NCBI GenBank assembly: GCA_029260765.1
Contig: JAJDCP010000013.1
Span: forward strand, 1 to 64,000
Length of the DNA: 64,000 nt
Source of the DNA: Planctomycetota bacterium
GTDB taxonomy: Bacteria; Planctomycetota; J058; JAJDCP01
Reading direction: 5' to 3'
The notes under the pieces are model-generated. The model did no database searches, was not told where the DNA came from, and was given only the letters and a program-made list of their open reading frames with translations. Position numbers and translations under genes: made by a program. Shown here one piece after another: positions 26,621 to 34,580 of this stretch. How positions within the stretch are numbered: the stretch's first letter is position 1; the number at the start of each line of letters is the position of its first letter.

Positions 26621-27517
26621 TCAGGATCGCTTAGCGTCGAGCATCGCCACAAGCGCCTCACTGTCGTCGGGGAACTTGCGGGCGAAGAGGTAGTCCCTCT
26701 CGCCAAAGAAACTGGCGTTCTTGATGGGCGTGCCCGGGGTGATGAGCGCTTGGACATGGGCAGCTGTCAGGGTGGCGGGGCTTCCTCCTCCGGCGCTCCA
26801 GTCTGCGAAGGTGAGATTCGGCACGATCTCATGGTTGAGGGGAGAATTGCACAGCAAGGTCTGAAAGAAGAGCTCATCGGGACAGTAGGTATTTCTGAGG
26901 AATCGTACGATTTTCGGCTGCGTCTGGCAGAACTCCAACACATAGAGAACCGCCTCTCGAGGCAGCGTCCACCATGCACTACCTGCGCACGGCTGCATCC
27001 CCTTCAGGTGGCGCCGATAGTCGCGTTCGAGTGCTGACGTTGGGAGCGCGCGCTGTGCCAGGCGCCACAGAACGGCTTCCCAGGGCCGGTCGGATTGAGG
27101 GTGGTATTTGATGAGCCTGCTGAGTGGCTTACCGGCTCGTACGTTGGGCATGGCGATCGAGTTCATGAAGAGCTTGCCGCGGCGAGCGGCCAGATAGTCG
27201 CGGATGTTCGCCAGCGATGTGATGGGATAGTCTGCGCCGCTGAGCAAGACGAAATAGTCAAAACGCAGGCCGCGGTACTCGAGGGCGGCCTCGATCAAGC
27301 GAAGGGTCGCTTCGACCACCGTGAACTCGCCCCAGAAGACCGGGACCCTTTGGCTGCAGAACGAGACGCCCTTCCGGCGCAGGGTTGAGAACCTGCGCAG
27401 GTCCGATTTCTTGTCGATGTGCACGAATGTTCTCGCCAGGTCATCGCGCAGCGCATCGACCAGCCGAGCCAGGTGGCGTTCGTTTCCGTGGGCCAGAATG
27501 AGGTAGGCGATCTTCAA
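26621..27517 (-). CDS. GT14 (core-2/I-branching type) glycosyltransferase
   Basis: A 298-residue cytoplasmic glycosyltransferase. It begins MKIAYLILAHGNERHLARLV and contains FVHIDKKSD, FDYFVLLSGADYPI, SAWWTLPREAV and YCPDELFFQTLL, all characteristic of GT14. Bacterial members transfer sugars such as GlcNAc or xylose to surface glycans. The start is a TTG without a visible Shine-Dalgarno, chosen because the family begins exactly there. It has no capsule or O-antigen neighbours, so it is an isolated glycan gene. Confidence 0.9.
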   Translation of the reverse strand: MKIAYLILAHGNERHLARLVDALRDDLARTFVHIDKKSDLRRFSTLRRKGVSFCSQRVPVFWGEFTVVEATLRLIEAALEYRGLRFDYFVLLSGADYPITSLANIRDYLAARRGKLFMNSIAMPNVRAGKPLSRLIKYHPQSDRPWEAVLWRLAQRALPTSALERDYRRHLKGMQPCAGSAWWTLPREAVLYVLEFCQTQPKIVRFLRNTYCPDELFFQTLLCNSPLNHEIVPNLTFADWSAGGGSPATLTAAHVQALITPGTPIKNASFFGERDYLFARKFPDDSEALVAMLDAKRS

Positions 27518-27754
27518 GACGGTTCACTGTGGCTCAGTCGGTCAGAGCTTCTTGATCAGTCTACCCTGCGCAGTCTCCTGGCGCAGCCCTATGGGCCCGG
27601 TCGGCGGCAGGAGTTGCTTCACGGGGAGCAAGTGGAGGTGGACTGTAGAAGGCGCGCCACGACCGCGATGTTGGGGCGAAAGAAACCAGCTGCCCCGAGG
27701 CAGAGATCCTGAGCCGGACAGTATACTCGGGTTACAACTTGAGGAGGTTTCCCC

Positions 27755-28087
27755 ATGCCCGGCGTACCGACCACACCCACCATCTTTAACATCATCCCCA
27801 CCCCGCCTTCCGGCTACAGGCAGCTGAAGAGCGTCCTCACGAAAGCCATCCCCAAGCTGCGTGCGGGCAACCAGCTCATCCTCAATCAAGCGAGAGTGCC
27901 GCTCACCGAAGCGATGCTGAAGAAACTCAAGAAATCACGGGACGCCGCTGTCGCGATCGCCCGGGCCCACGTCGCGGTCGCCAAAGCGGTTGAGCAGGCG
28001 CTCGCGATGGCCAAGGACCCTAGCAACCAGAGCACGACGCCCCTCAGCAGTTCAGGCAGTGCCTCCGTATCTGGCGGGAAGAAGTAG
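27755..28087 (+). CDS. Small Ala/Lys-rich hypothetical protein
   Basis: A 110-residue protein with an excellent ribosome binding site (GAGGAGG) before the ATG. Residues 25-90 are helical and basic (LKSVLTKAIPKLRAGNQL, then AIARAHVAVAKAVEQALAMA), followed by a Ser/Gly/Lys tail. No signal peptide is present. The Pro-rich start (GVPTTPTIFNIIPTPPSG) and helical body recall phage-structural or nucleoid-binding proteins only loosely. I do not recognise a family. Confidence 0.65.
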   Translation: MPGVPTTPTIFNIIPTPPSGYRQLKSVLTKAIPKLRAGNQLILNQARVPLTEAMLKKLKKSRDAAVAIARAHVAVAKAVEQALAMAKDPSNQSTTPLSSSGSASVSGGKK

Positions 28088-28153
28088 TCACCGCTCTCCG
28101 GTCATCCCGTGGGACTCCGTCCGCGCCGAAGCATGCAAGACCCTACCGGCCGG

Positions 28154-29401
28154 CTACGCGCCGTCGGGGTTCAGCGGACTGCAGTCCGGCGCAGCCCCGA
28201 AACGACCCTCCAGGTAGCCCCGTTCCAGATCGACGGATCCAGGCCCGGCCACGCTCAAGCGGGTCAGCGCGGTCGCGCCGACGCCGTCCTTGCTGGCCAG
28301 CCAGATCTGGTCTGCGCGCAGCGCCGGGTTCGAGCCTGCCATCAGCACTGAAGCGTGGCTTGAGAACAGGATCTGCGCATTCTCCGGGTTGGCTTCCGAA
28401 CAGTTGAACAGCTTGACGAGCGCCCGCGTCAAGAGCGGATGCAGGTGGGAGTCGAGGTCGTCTACAATCAGCACCCGCCCTACATGAAGGGTCTCGAGGG
28501 CGCGGGCGGCGAGCCGCAGGAGGGCGCGTGTTCCGTCGGACTCCTCCTCCAGCGGCAGCCAGGCATCGCCATCGGAGCTGCTGTGGCGTAACAGAATCCG
28601 CGGGCCCCGTTTGCGACCGCCTGCCGAGAGCTGGATGTCCTCTATGCCGAGGTCCGCGCTGCGCAGCAACTCGAGCAGGCGAAGGAAGGACGCATCGCTC
28701 TGGGGAAACAGGGACTGCTCGTCTTCGAGATCGTCGCGCGATCGCAGCAGGTGGGCCAGCCGACGCTCGAAGGGCAGGTGGTGGCGCGGATCTTCGTGCT
28801 CGGCGTCCAGATTCTGGCAACGCAGGCTGCGGAACCAGCGATAGACCACGCCGAGCTGCGTGTGGCGGTGCTGCGCGGCTGTCGACAGGAAGAGCCCGTT
28901 CTCACGCGTGACCTGAGCGATGCGCCGGTTCTCTCCCTTGAGCCCAGCGCCGAAATCGAAGCTCGCGCCCTTGCGTTCCAGCCATTTCTGCTTGCGTCCG
29001 CTGGGCCAGGCGAAGATCCACTCCTCGCATACCTGCTCGTCGTCCACCTTGAAACCATAGACGTAGCGGACTCCGCCCGCGATGAATGTGACCTCGAAGA
29101 GCGAGGCCCGATCGGCATGCCCTCCCCAGGCAAAAGGATCGCGCGGAACGCCCCCGTCGGGCGGCCACAGTCGGTGCGAGCCCGACACCGCCTGGCGCAT
29201 GAAAGCGAGCGCGTCGAGCAGGTTGCTCTTGCCGCTGGCGTTGGCTCCGAAGATGCCGAGCGCCGGCAGCAGATGCTCCGAGTGCCCGGGCAGCGCGCGG
29301 CCCAGGCGGTCGTTCCCGGCCTCCGCAGGCTGTGCGCGGAAGTCGATGCTCTGCTCGAAGCACAGCGAGCGATGATTGTCGCAGCGAAAGCTGATGAACA
29401 T
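28154..29401 (-). CDS. AAA_15/AAA_21-type ATPase (orphan)
   Basis: A 415-residue ABC/SMC-like ATPase. It begins MFISFRCDNHRSL, as in RloA- and OLD-like families. Walker A is GANASGKSN (52-60), the ABC-like signature is EESDGTRAL, Walker B is VLIVDDLDSHLHP, and a late FSSHASVLMA gives the H-loop. Members often act in anti-phage or abortive-infection systems with a partner such as RloB. No partner gene lies beside it. The start is fixed by GGAG. Its role in defence is only an inference from the family. Confidence 0.82.
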   Translation of the reverse strand: MFISFRCDNHRSLCFEQSIDFRAQPAEAGNDRLGRALPGHSEHLLPALGIFGANASGKSNLLDALAFMRQAVSGSHRLWPPDGGVPRDPFAWGGHADRASLFEVTFIAGGVRYVYGFKVDDEQVCEEWIFAWPSGRKQKWLERKGASFDFGAGLKGENRRIAQVTRENGLFLSTAAQHRHTQLGVVYRWFRSLRCQNLDAEHEDPRHHLPFERRLAHLLRSRDDLEDEQSLFPQSDASFLRLLELLRSADLGIEDIQLSAGGRKRGPRILLRHSSSDGDAWLPLEEESDGTRALLRLAARALETLHVGRVLIVDDLDSHLHPLLTRALVKLFNCSEANPENAQILFSSHASVLMAGSNPALRADQIWLASKDGVGATALTRLSVAGPGSVDLERGYLEGRFGAAPDCSPLNPDGA

Positions 29402-29707
29402 GGCACACTCCGCGTCCCAGCGCCTGCCTCCAACCCTAGTGCCGCAGCGGCCCGTGCGCAACAAGCGGCGGACCCCGAAGCTGGTGTGCTGGTGGTCTGG
29501 CGGTCTGCGCGGCCCGTCCGCGCTTCAAGCCGTCGTCGCCATCGAGCGCCTCGGCGGGCTCCGTCCCCGGGGCATCGCTCGAGGTGCTATACTGCGAACG
29601 GCAGCTTGCGACCCGACTGCGGCCCCTGTACTCGCGCTCGAGGCGTTCGGCGGGGGGAAATCCCTGTCCCTCGAGGCAGCTGAGATCGTAGAGGAGCTCG
29701 AGGACAC

Positions 29708-31414
29708 ATGAAGCGCCGACGCTTTCTCAGCGCGTTGGGTTGCGTGCTGCTACCCGTGCTCGTGCTGCTTGGTTGGCTGCTGTGGCCGGATCCCTTCTAT
29801 CAGCCCGAGCCAGGCATCATCAAAGTGCGCTATGTCTGGCCACGGAGACTGAACCCCCTGGGCCGAGAGCTGGTGGAGGGCGTGCCCTTCGACCCCTCGA
29901 AGTGCGAGGGTGTCGAGATCGTGCTGTCCCAGTTCGACGGCAGGCTGATCAGCCTCGCCGGGAAAGGCCGCGATCTCGTGCCGGGGCTCATGCAAGCTCG
30001 GGAGGCCAGCTTGATCCAGGCTGTGATCGGGAGGGACTGGCAGGTCTCCTGGCGCGGGCCGGGCCGCAGCCGTTCCACGGAATTTGGTCTCGACTACGAT
30101 CCCGTCGGGGTCCACCACCTGCACGGCGAGGTCGCGCGCTTGCCGGAAGCGGGCTACCACGGGATCTTCAGCTGGGTGTGGGTCCCCCAGGAGCGTCAGG
30201 TGCAGCTGATCGCCGAGGACGGTGAGGTGTGGGTGGAGGAGGGGGGCGGCCGCACCCATCTCTACCTCTCCGGGCTGCGCTACCGGGAAGTCGGCCTGCT
30301 CAGCGACCGCGAGCTCGGCGCTGCCAAAGAGCACTGGGCGGAAAAGGTTCGCGAGGGCGACCCGGTGGCCTTCGTCCGCTGCCTATGGACCGAGGACGAG
30401 ACGCTGCTGCGTGGGATCGCGGCCGACGCTGCACGTCTGGACACAGACCTCAAGCTCCCGGGAGCGGTTCAGAGCGTCCTGCTGAAGCTAGGCTCTGCGG
30501 CCGGACCGCTCCTGTCGATGGGCTTCAGCGACCGCTGGGTCGGCGGCGGAGACCCCAGCGAGGTCCGCCCTGTGCTCGATCGGGCCGCGCATGACCACGG
30601 CCTGGCGGGTCTTCACAGCCGGTTCGTGCGCAACCCGGGCAGCTACCGGGCCCTGTTGGTGCTTGCCGGCGACGAGCTGGCGCGCTTGTGGGGCCGGCAG
30701 CGGGTGCTTCGGTACGCCGCGGAGCTGCTCGACGACAGCGAGCAGCTCGGGGACCGCATCTGGGTCGCCCATCTCTCCGTTCCGTACGAATACAGGGCGT
30801 CCTCGAAAGACGGGCAGGCATTCGTCACGGCCCACATGGCCGGGGAGCCCTCGCTGGAGATCTCGGCCCAGAGAGCGGCGGAGGTCGATGCGGACGGACG
30901 GATCCGCGCCTACCGCCCGCGGATCTGCGATCGGGTGCTCTACCTGATGCTGCGGCTGTTGGGGGAGGACTATTCCGGCTCCCTGCCTGCTCCGCTGCCC
31001 GCTGCTTGGTACCCCAATTTCCCGTCGGTGCATTGGCCTGCGCCCACCTGGCTGCAGACTGGAACATGGCCGCGCCTGATCGAGGAGATGCAGGCCTTTG
31101 TCGCCTCGCATGCCTTGGAGGCGCTGCCGGCCCGTGGCTGGATCGGGGTCAGAGTCGGCGGTACGCCTGCGCTCGACGAGCATGGAATGTACCGGGCGAC
31201 GGTCGAGATCTTCCGGGAAGGAGTATTGCTGGAGTCGCAGAAGATCTGGGGAATTCCTCAGTCCCAGCAGCGGGAGCACGCCATCAAGACCTTCGGTCCC
31301 TGGCCGCTCGGCCGTTACCGGCTGGTGGTGACCGATGCTGCCCACCGCTTCGAGACCGAGGTGGAGCTCGACGAAGACCGGGAGCTGGTGATCGAAGCGC
31401 TTCTGGGAGAGTAG
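29708..31414 (+). CDS. Exported hypothetical protein, 568 aa
   Basis: Begins with a basic start and one membrane helix (ALGCVLLPVLVLLGWLLWP); the remaining 540 residues should lie outside the cytoplasm. The middle includes possible helical repeats. The C-terminus (about 480-565) looks like an Ig/CARDB-like beta domain (YRATVEIFREGVLLES ... GRYRLVVTDAAHRFETEVEL). GAGGA precedes the ATG. No family was recognised. The amidotransferase gene follows after 95 bases. Confidence 0.7.
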   Translation: MKRRRFLSALGCVLLPVLVLLGWLLWPDPFYQPEPGIIKVRYVWPRRLNPLGRELVEGVPFDPSKCEGVEIVLSQFDGRLISLAGKGRDLVPGLMQAREASLIQAVIGRDWQVSWRGPGRSRSTEFGLDYDPVGVHHLHGEVARLPEAGYHGIFSWVWVPQERQVQLIAEDGEVWVEEGGGRTHLYLSGLRYREVGLLSDRELGAAKEHWAEKVREGDPVAFVRCLWTEDETLLRGIAADAARLDTDLKLPGAVQSVLLKLGSAAGPLLSMGFSDRWVGGGDPSEVRPVLDRAAHDHGLAGLHSRFVRNPGSYRALLVLAGDELARLWGRQRVLRYAAELLDDSEQLGDRIWVAHLSVPYEYRASSKDGQAFVTAHMAGEPSLEISAQRAAEVDADGRIRAYRPRICDRVLYLMLRLLGEDYSGSLPAPLPAAWYPNFPSVHWPAPTWLQTGTWPRLIEEMQAFVASHALEALPARGWIGVRVGGTPALDEHGMYRATVEIFREGVLLESQKIWGIPQSQQREHAIKTFGPWPLGRYRLVVTDAAHRFETEVELDEDRELVIEALLGE

Positions 31415-31509
31415 CTGTCCGCAGCGCCGCAGGCTCGGTGTGGACGGATTGCCAGCAAGGCATGGCGAACTCCGAATCCAGATGCTATGCACAGGCCAGG
31501 AGGACTCTC

Positions 31510-32178
31510 ATGCGCAAACTGCTGATCATCGATCCATCCATGAGCAGCCCCGAAGTCGAAGGCTGTGCCGAAGTGGCGGCCGCCTGGGGCGGCGAAGTGG
31601 AAGTGGTGCGGCCCGTGCTCGGTCCGGACGGCAGGCGCTACGCGCAGACCGCAGCGGACAGTTGGGGCGCGGTGGTGCTGCTCGGCTCAGAGGCCTCGGT
31701 GCACGACGAGCTTCCCTGGCTGCTAGAGCTGCGCGCCTGGTTGCGGCCCGTGATGGCCGGAGCGGTGCCGTACCTCGGCCTGTGCTTCGGGCATCAGCTG
31801 CTCGCCGCGCTGTGCGGAGGTGAGGTGAGCTGGCTGCACGGAGACCATCGGAAGCGCCTCGGGGTGGAGCACAGCCAGCTGACGGAGGGGCGCCTGTTGG
31901 AGCCGTGCAGCCTGGAGGTGGTGGTGAGCCACCGCGAGCATGTCTCCCGGATTCCGCCGGATTTCCGCGCTGTGGGGCAGCGACCCGGCGTTCCCAACGA
32001 CGTCATCGAACACACCTCCCTGCCCTTGTTTGGCTGCCAGTTCCACGCCGAGGGCCGCGAGGAGTTTGCCCGCAACGTCAAGCTCCCGAGTGGGCAGATC
32101 ACCCGTGCTGTGTATGACGACGGCAGACGGCTGCTGCGCAGCTTTTGCCGCCTGGCGCAGCAGCCGCTGTGGGAGTAG
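31510..32178 (+). CDS. Class I glutamine amidotransferase-like protein
   Basis: A 222-residue GATase-1 domain protein. The nucleophile elbow is GLCFGHQLLAA (Cys92), and the distal dyad is FGCQFHAEG (His179, Glu181), where most relatives have HPE. Members free ammonia from glutamine or hydrolyse gamma-glutamyl bonds, as in GMP-synthase-like or PuuD-like proteins. No synthase partner is adjacent, so it may be a stand-alone gamma-glutamyl hydrolase. The start is fixed by AGGAGG. Confidence 0.85.
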   Translation: MRKLLIIDPSMSSPEVEGCAEVAAAWGGEVEVVRPVLGPDGRRYAQTAADSWGAVVLLGSEASVHDELPWLLELRAWLRPVMAGAVPYLGLCFGHQLLAALCGGEVSWLHGDHRKRLGVEHSQLTEGRLLEPCSLEVVVSHREHVSRIPPDFRAVGQRPGVPNDVIEHTSLPLFGCQFHAEGREEFARNVKLPSGQITRAVYDDGRRLLRSFCRLAQQPLWE

Positions 32179-32196
32179 CTGGCCTCAGAAGCCAGA

Positions 32197-32290
32197 GCCC
32201 GGGTCCGGGTCCGGATCCGGATCCGCATCCGGGTCCGGATCCGAGTGGGGATCCGAGTCCGTGTCCGAGTGGGGATCCGAGTCCGAGTTC
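32197..32290. repeat. Degenerate hexanucleotide tandem repeat (GGGTCC/GGATCC/GAGTCC)
   Basis: About fifteen degenerate hexamer units of the type GGGTCC, GGATCC, GCATCC and GAGTCC, directly after the amidotransferase gene. The units are contiguous without spacers, so this is a microsatellite-like array and not CRISPR. It ends at the large hairpin that follows. Confidence 0.75.
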
Positions 32291-32332
32291 GTTCCGTGAG
32301 ACAGCCTCTCAGCGAGGCTGTCTCACGGAACG
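32290..32332. terminator. Perfect 19-bp inverted repeat (long hairpin)
   Basis: CGTTCCGTGAGACAGCCTC, the five-base loop TCAGC, and the exact complement GAGGCTGTCTCACGGAACG. It could terminate transcription from the amidotransferase gene, though no T-run follows, or be a mobile palindromic element. A related, imperfect sequence (CCCTGAGACAGTCTCTCG) occurs at 32531-32548. Confidence 0.6.
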
Positions 32333-32365
32333 CGATTCCGCCAGACAATTGCTTTGGGCTGTCAC

Positions 32366-32452
32366 GTAGGGGCGGGATTTACACCTCGAAGACGCGGACG
32401 CTTCGCTCCGCCCGTATGGCCCGCGGGAGGGGGTACCCCATTCCCCTACAAG
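32366..32452. repeat. Dispersed intergenic repeat, copy B
   Basis: Starts GTAGGGGCGGG and ends CCCTACAAG, with the core ACCTCGAAGACGCGGACGCT followed by TCG. It shares ends and core with copy A at 24866-24943, 7.4 kb away. The middle differs in length and sequence, which suggests a family of related elements across the genome. Confidence 0.6.
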
Positions 32453-32975
32453 AAGAAAAGTCGGTCTTGCCCGCCGAGTCGCAGGGGCGTGAGATTGTCT
32501 TCAGCAATCAATCGCACTCCTCCAAAGGTTCCCTGAGACAGTCTCTCGCAGACCGCCGCTACAGGCGGTTCTCAGCAGTTCGAAGGCCTGGGCCGAGCAT
32601 GACCGAAGACGCCGGAGCGAGGTCTCGATGAACAGGTGCCTACGGAAGGAGCTCTGGGTCTCGACTTCCGTGCCGCCACTGATCAGATCGAGCGGGCCTA
32701 TCAGAGCCGGGTGCGCCTCCGTTGGAATCTCGAGCCTTGCGCAGCCAGGACGCGAACGACGGCTACAGGCGCTGCTTGGCGATGATGCACAAGCCTGGAA
32801 TTTTCCGCGCCCTGAAATCGATGTGGCGGAAAAGCCATCGGGACAGGAAGGACGGGGAACCAGCAAGAACTGCAACCATGCTTCCAGTGCGTTCGTCATT
32901 CGGATAGCGTGCATCGTGCTGACCCACCAACTGTTTGTGCCACTGCACCGGCGTTCATCACGAAGAGGGAATTCT
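32453..32975. other. Intergenic stretch without a supported gene
   Basis: About 520 bases. Open frames exist on both strands but lack ribosome binding sites and natural composition. A frame continuous with the next gene is open from 32628, but the signal peptide and ribosome binding site place the real start at 32976. Apart from the partial palindrome near 32531-32548, nothing was recognised. Confidence 0.4.
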
Positions 32976-34259
32976 ATGCGACTGTACATATGCTTGCTTC
33001 TACTGCTGGCGGGCAGCGTGCTGGCCCAGGGTTCGCCGGCCGAGCGTATCAGCCAGGGCCTCGAAGACGTCGCGGCCGGTCACTTTACGAATGCGCGCAA
33101 GGGACTGCAAGAAGCCGTCGACGATGCCGGTCCGGACCTGGATGCCGGGCTATTGGGCGCCGCGCTGGTCGGCTTGATGCGCAGCAACGAAGCCCTGGGC
33201 GACAGCAAAGCAGCACGGGCCTGGGGGGCGCGCCTGTTTCTGGCTGTGCCCGCGGCGTTCGTGCCTCTGCAGGTGTTGTCCGACCCACAGGCGGACGACA
33301 CCCTGCACGCGCTGCGGGCCGGCCTGCAGCTGCTCTGCCTGCACAGCGGAAAGACCGAAGGCCTGGTGTACCTGCACAACGCGACGACCAAGGAGTTGCG
33401 CCTCGTCTCGGCCGGGAGCCGGTTCGTGGTACGAGGCTACGCGCCGCATCACCAGCCCGATGCGCAGCGCGATTTCGATGGCGCGCCCGCATTCGCCGCC
33501 GATGACCTCGTGCTGCCCGCCGGGGGCGGAGTCATCCTCAAGGGCGGGGCGCTGGGGCGCGAGACCACTCCGGTGGCCCTGTTGGCCTGGCGGGCACGGA
33601 ATCTCAGGCCAGCCGGGCGACAGCCGAGTGACGTCCGCCATCTATCCGTCGCCGAGCTCGATGTGCAGTTCGCGCGCATCGAGTGGGGCGAGGCGCTGCT
33701 GCGAGACGTGACCCTGCTCTCCGACCGCGGACCCGCAAAAGTGCGGGCCCGTGTCGTCTATGTCACGGCGGAAGAGATTCCCGTGCTGATGTTTCCCGAT
33801 GGAACCTCCGGACCCGGAGCCGCGTTGTCGGTGGGCAGCAGCGACCTGGTGGAGCGGGCACAGTCGGTCCTGTTCAGTGGCCCGGAGGGCGCGCTGCCGG
33901 GCTTGGGCAGGGTCGTGGCTGTGCAGCAGGACGTCTGCTTCTGCGCGCCCCAGGAGGCTGCCGAGTTGCCCACGATCGCAAGCGAGAGCTGGATCTACAG
34001 GAGCGTAGACGCCGAGGCCGAAGCCCTGGCCGCAGAGATCGTGAGCGTCGCCGCCGACGAAGGGGTGTGTGTCGTCGGCCTGGATGCGGGAACCTTGGCG
34101 CCGCCCGGTCGGGTGTGCGCCGTCTTCCGGGCAGGACGCGCCTATGCCAACCTGGTGGTCGAAGCACAATTGGAGGAGGGCCGCCTGCGCTGCCGGGTGT
34201 TGGCTCGTTGCGAGGGGTGGGAGCTGGAACTCGGCGATCGCCTTGCGCCCCGCGATTGA
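32976..34259 (+). CDS. Secreted hypothetical protein, 427 aa
   Basis: The start is chosen at an ATG after AGAGGGA because a clean signal peptide follows (LYICLLLLLAGSVLAQGS). Residues 20-130 are helical and TPR-like (GLEDVAAGHFTNARKGLQEA). The rest is beta-rich with stretches such as VLPAGGGVILKGGALG. Cys residues in VCFCAP may bind metal or form disulfides. I recognise no family. It probably works in the periplasm. Confidence 0.65.
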   Translation: MRLYICLLLLLAGSVLAQGSPAERISQGLEDVAAGHFTNARKGLQEAVDDAGPDLDAGLLGAALVGLMRSNEALGDSKAARAWGARLFLAVPAAFVPLQVLSDPQADDTLHALRAGLQLLCLHSGKTEGLVYLHNATTKELRLVSAGSRFVVRGYAPHHQPDAQRDFDGAPAFAADDLVLPAGGGVILKGGALGRETTPVALLAWRARNLRPAGRQPSDVRHLSVAELDVQFARIEWGEALLRDVTLLSDRGPAKVRARVVYVTAEEIPVLMFPDGTSGPGAALSVGSSDLVERAQSVLFSGPEGALPGLGRVVAVQQDVCFCAPQEAAELPTIASESWIYRSVDAEAEALAAEIVSVAADEGVCVVGLDAGTLAPPGRVCAVFRAGRAYANLVVEAQLEEGRLRCRVLARCEGWELELGDRLAPRD

Positions 34260-34580
34260 GTTGTGCAGGGGCAGCCGCTCGGGGCGGGCCTGAGATGCGA
34301 GCAGTGAACCCGCAGCAGAGCCCTCTGCTGGTCATCAAATCGACCTGCTGCCACAATCCAGACATGAGCCGAGCGATCGCGAACAGACTCCTTATCCGAG
34401 CCAGCCTGTGGGAGACTTGTGCGCGGAGCTGGAAGACATGCCCGGTGCGCCTGCTCCGCCACAATCCCGGCGGGCCCCCGTGACCCCGCACTTTCAGACC
34501 GCGGCCTCACTCGTGAGGGGCCCGGCTCTCAGGGCCTGCTCGGCGCGGGGCTCGGTTCGAACGTCCAGCGAGGAGAATCC
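34260..34580. other. Intergenic stretch, no gene seen
   Basis: About 320 bases between the secreted protein and the monooxygenase fusion. A short repeat-like GCAGCAGAGCCCTCTGCTG forms a small hairpin near 34312-34330. No promoter of clear quality was found. Confidence 0.4.

Noticed and set aside
32197..32290. Hexamer array considered as a CRISPR or protein-coding repeat
   Set aside because: The units are six bases with no spacers, and there is no start signal; no cas gene is in the window.
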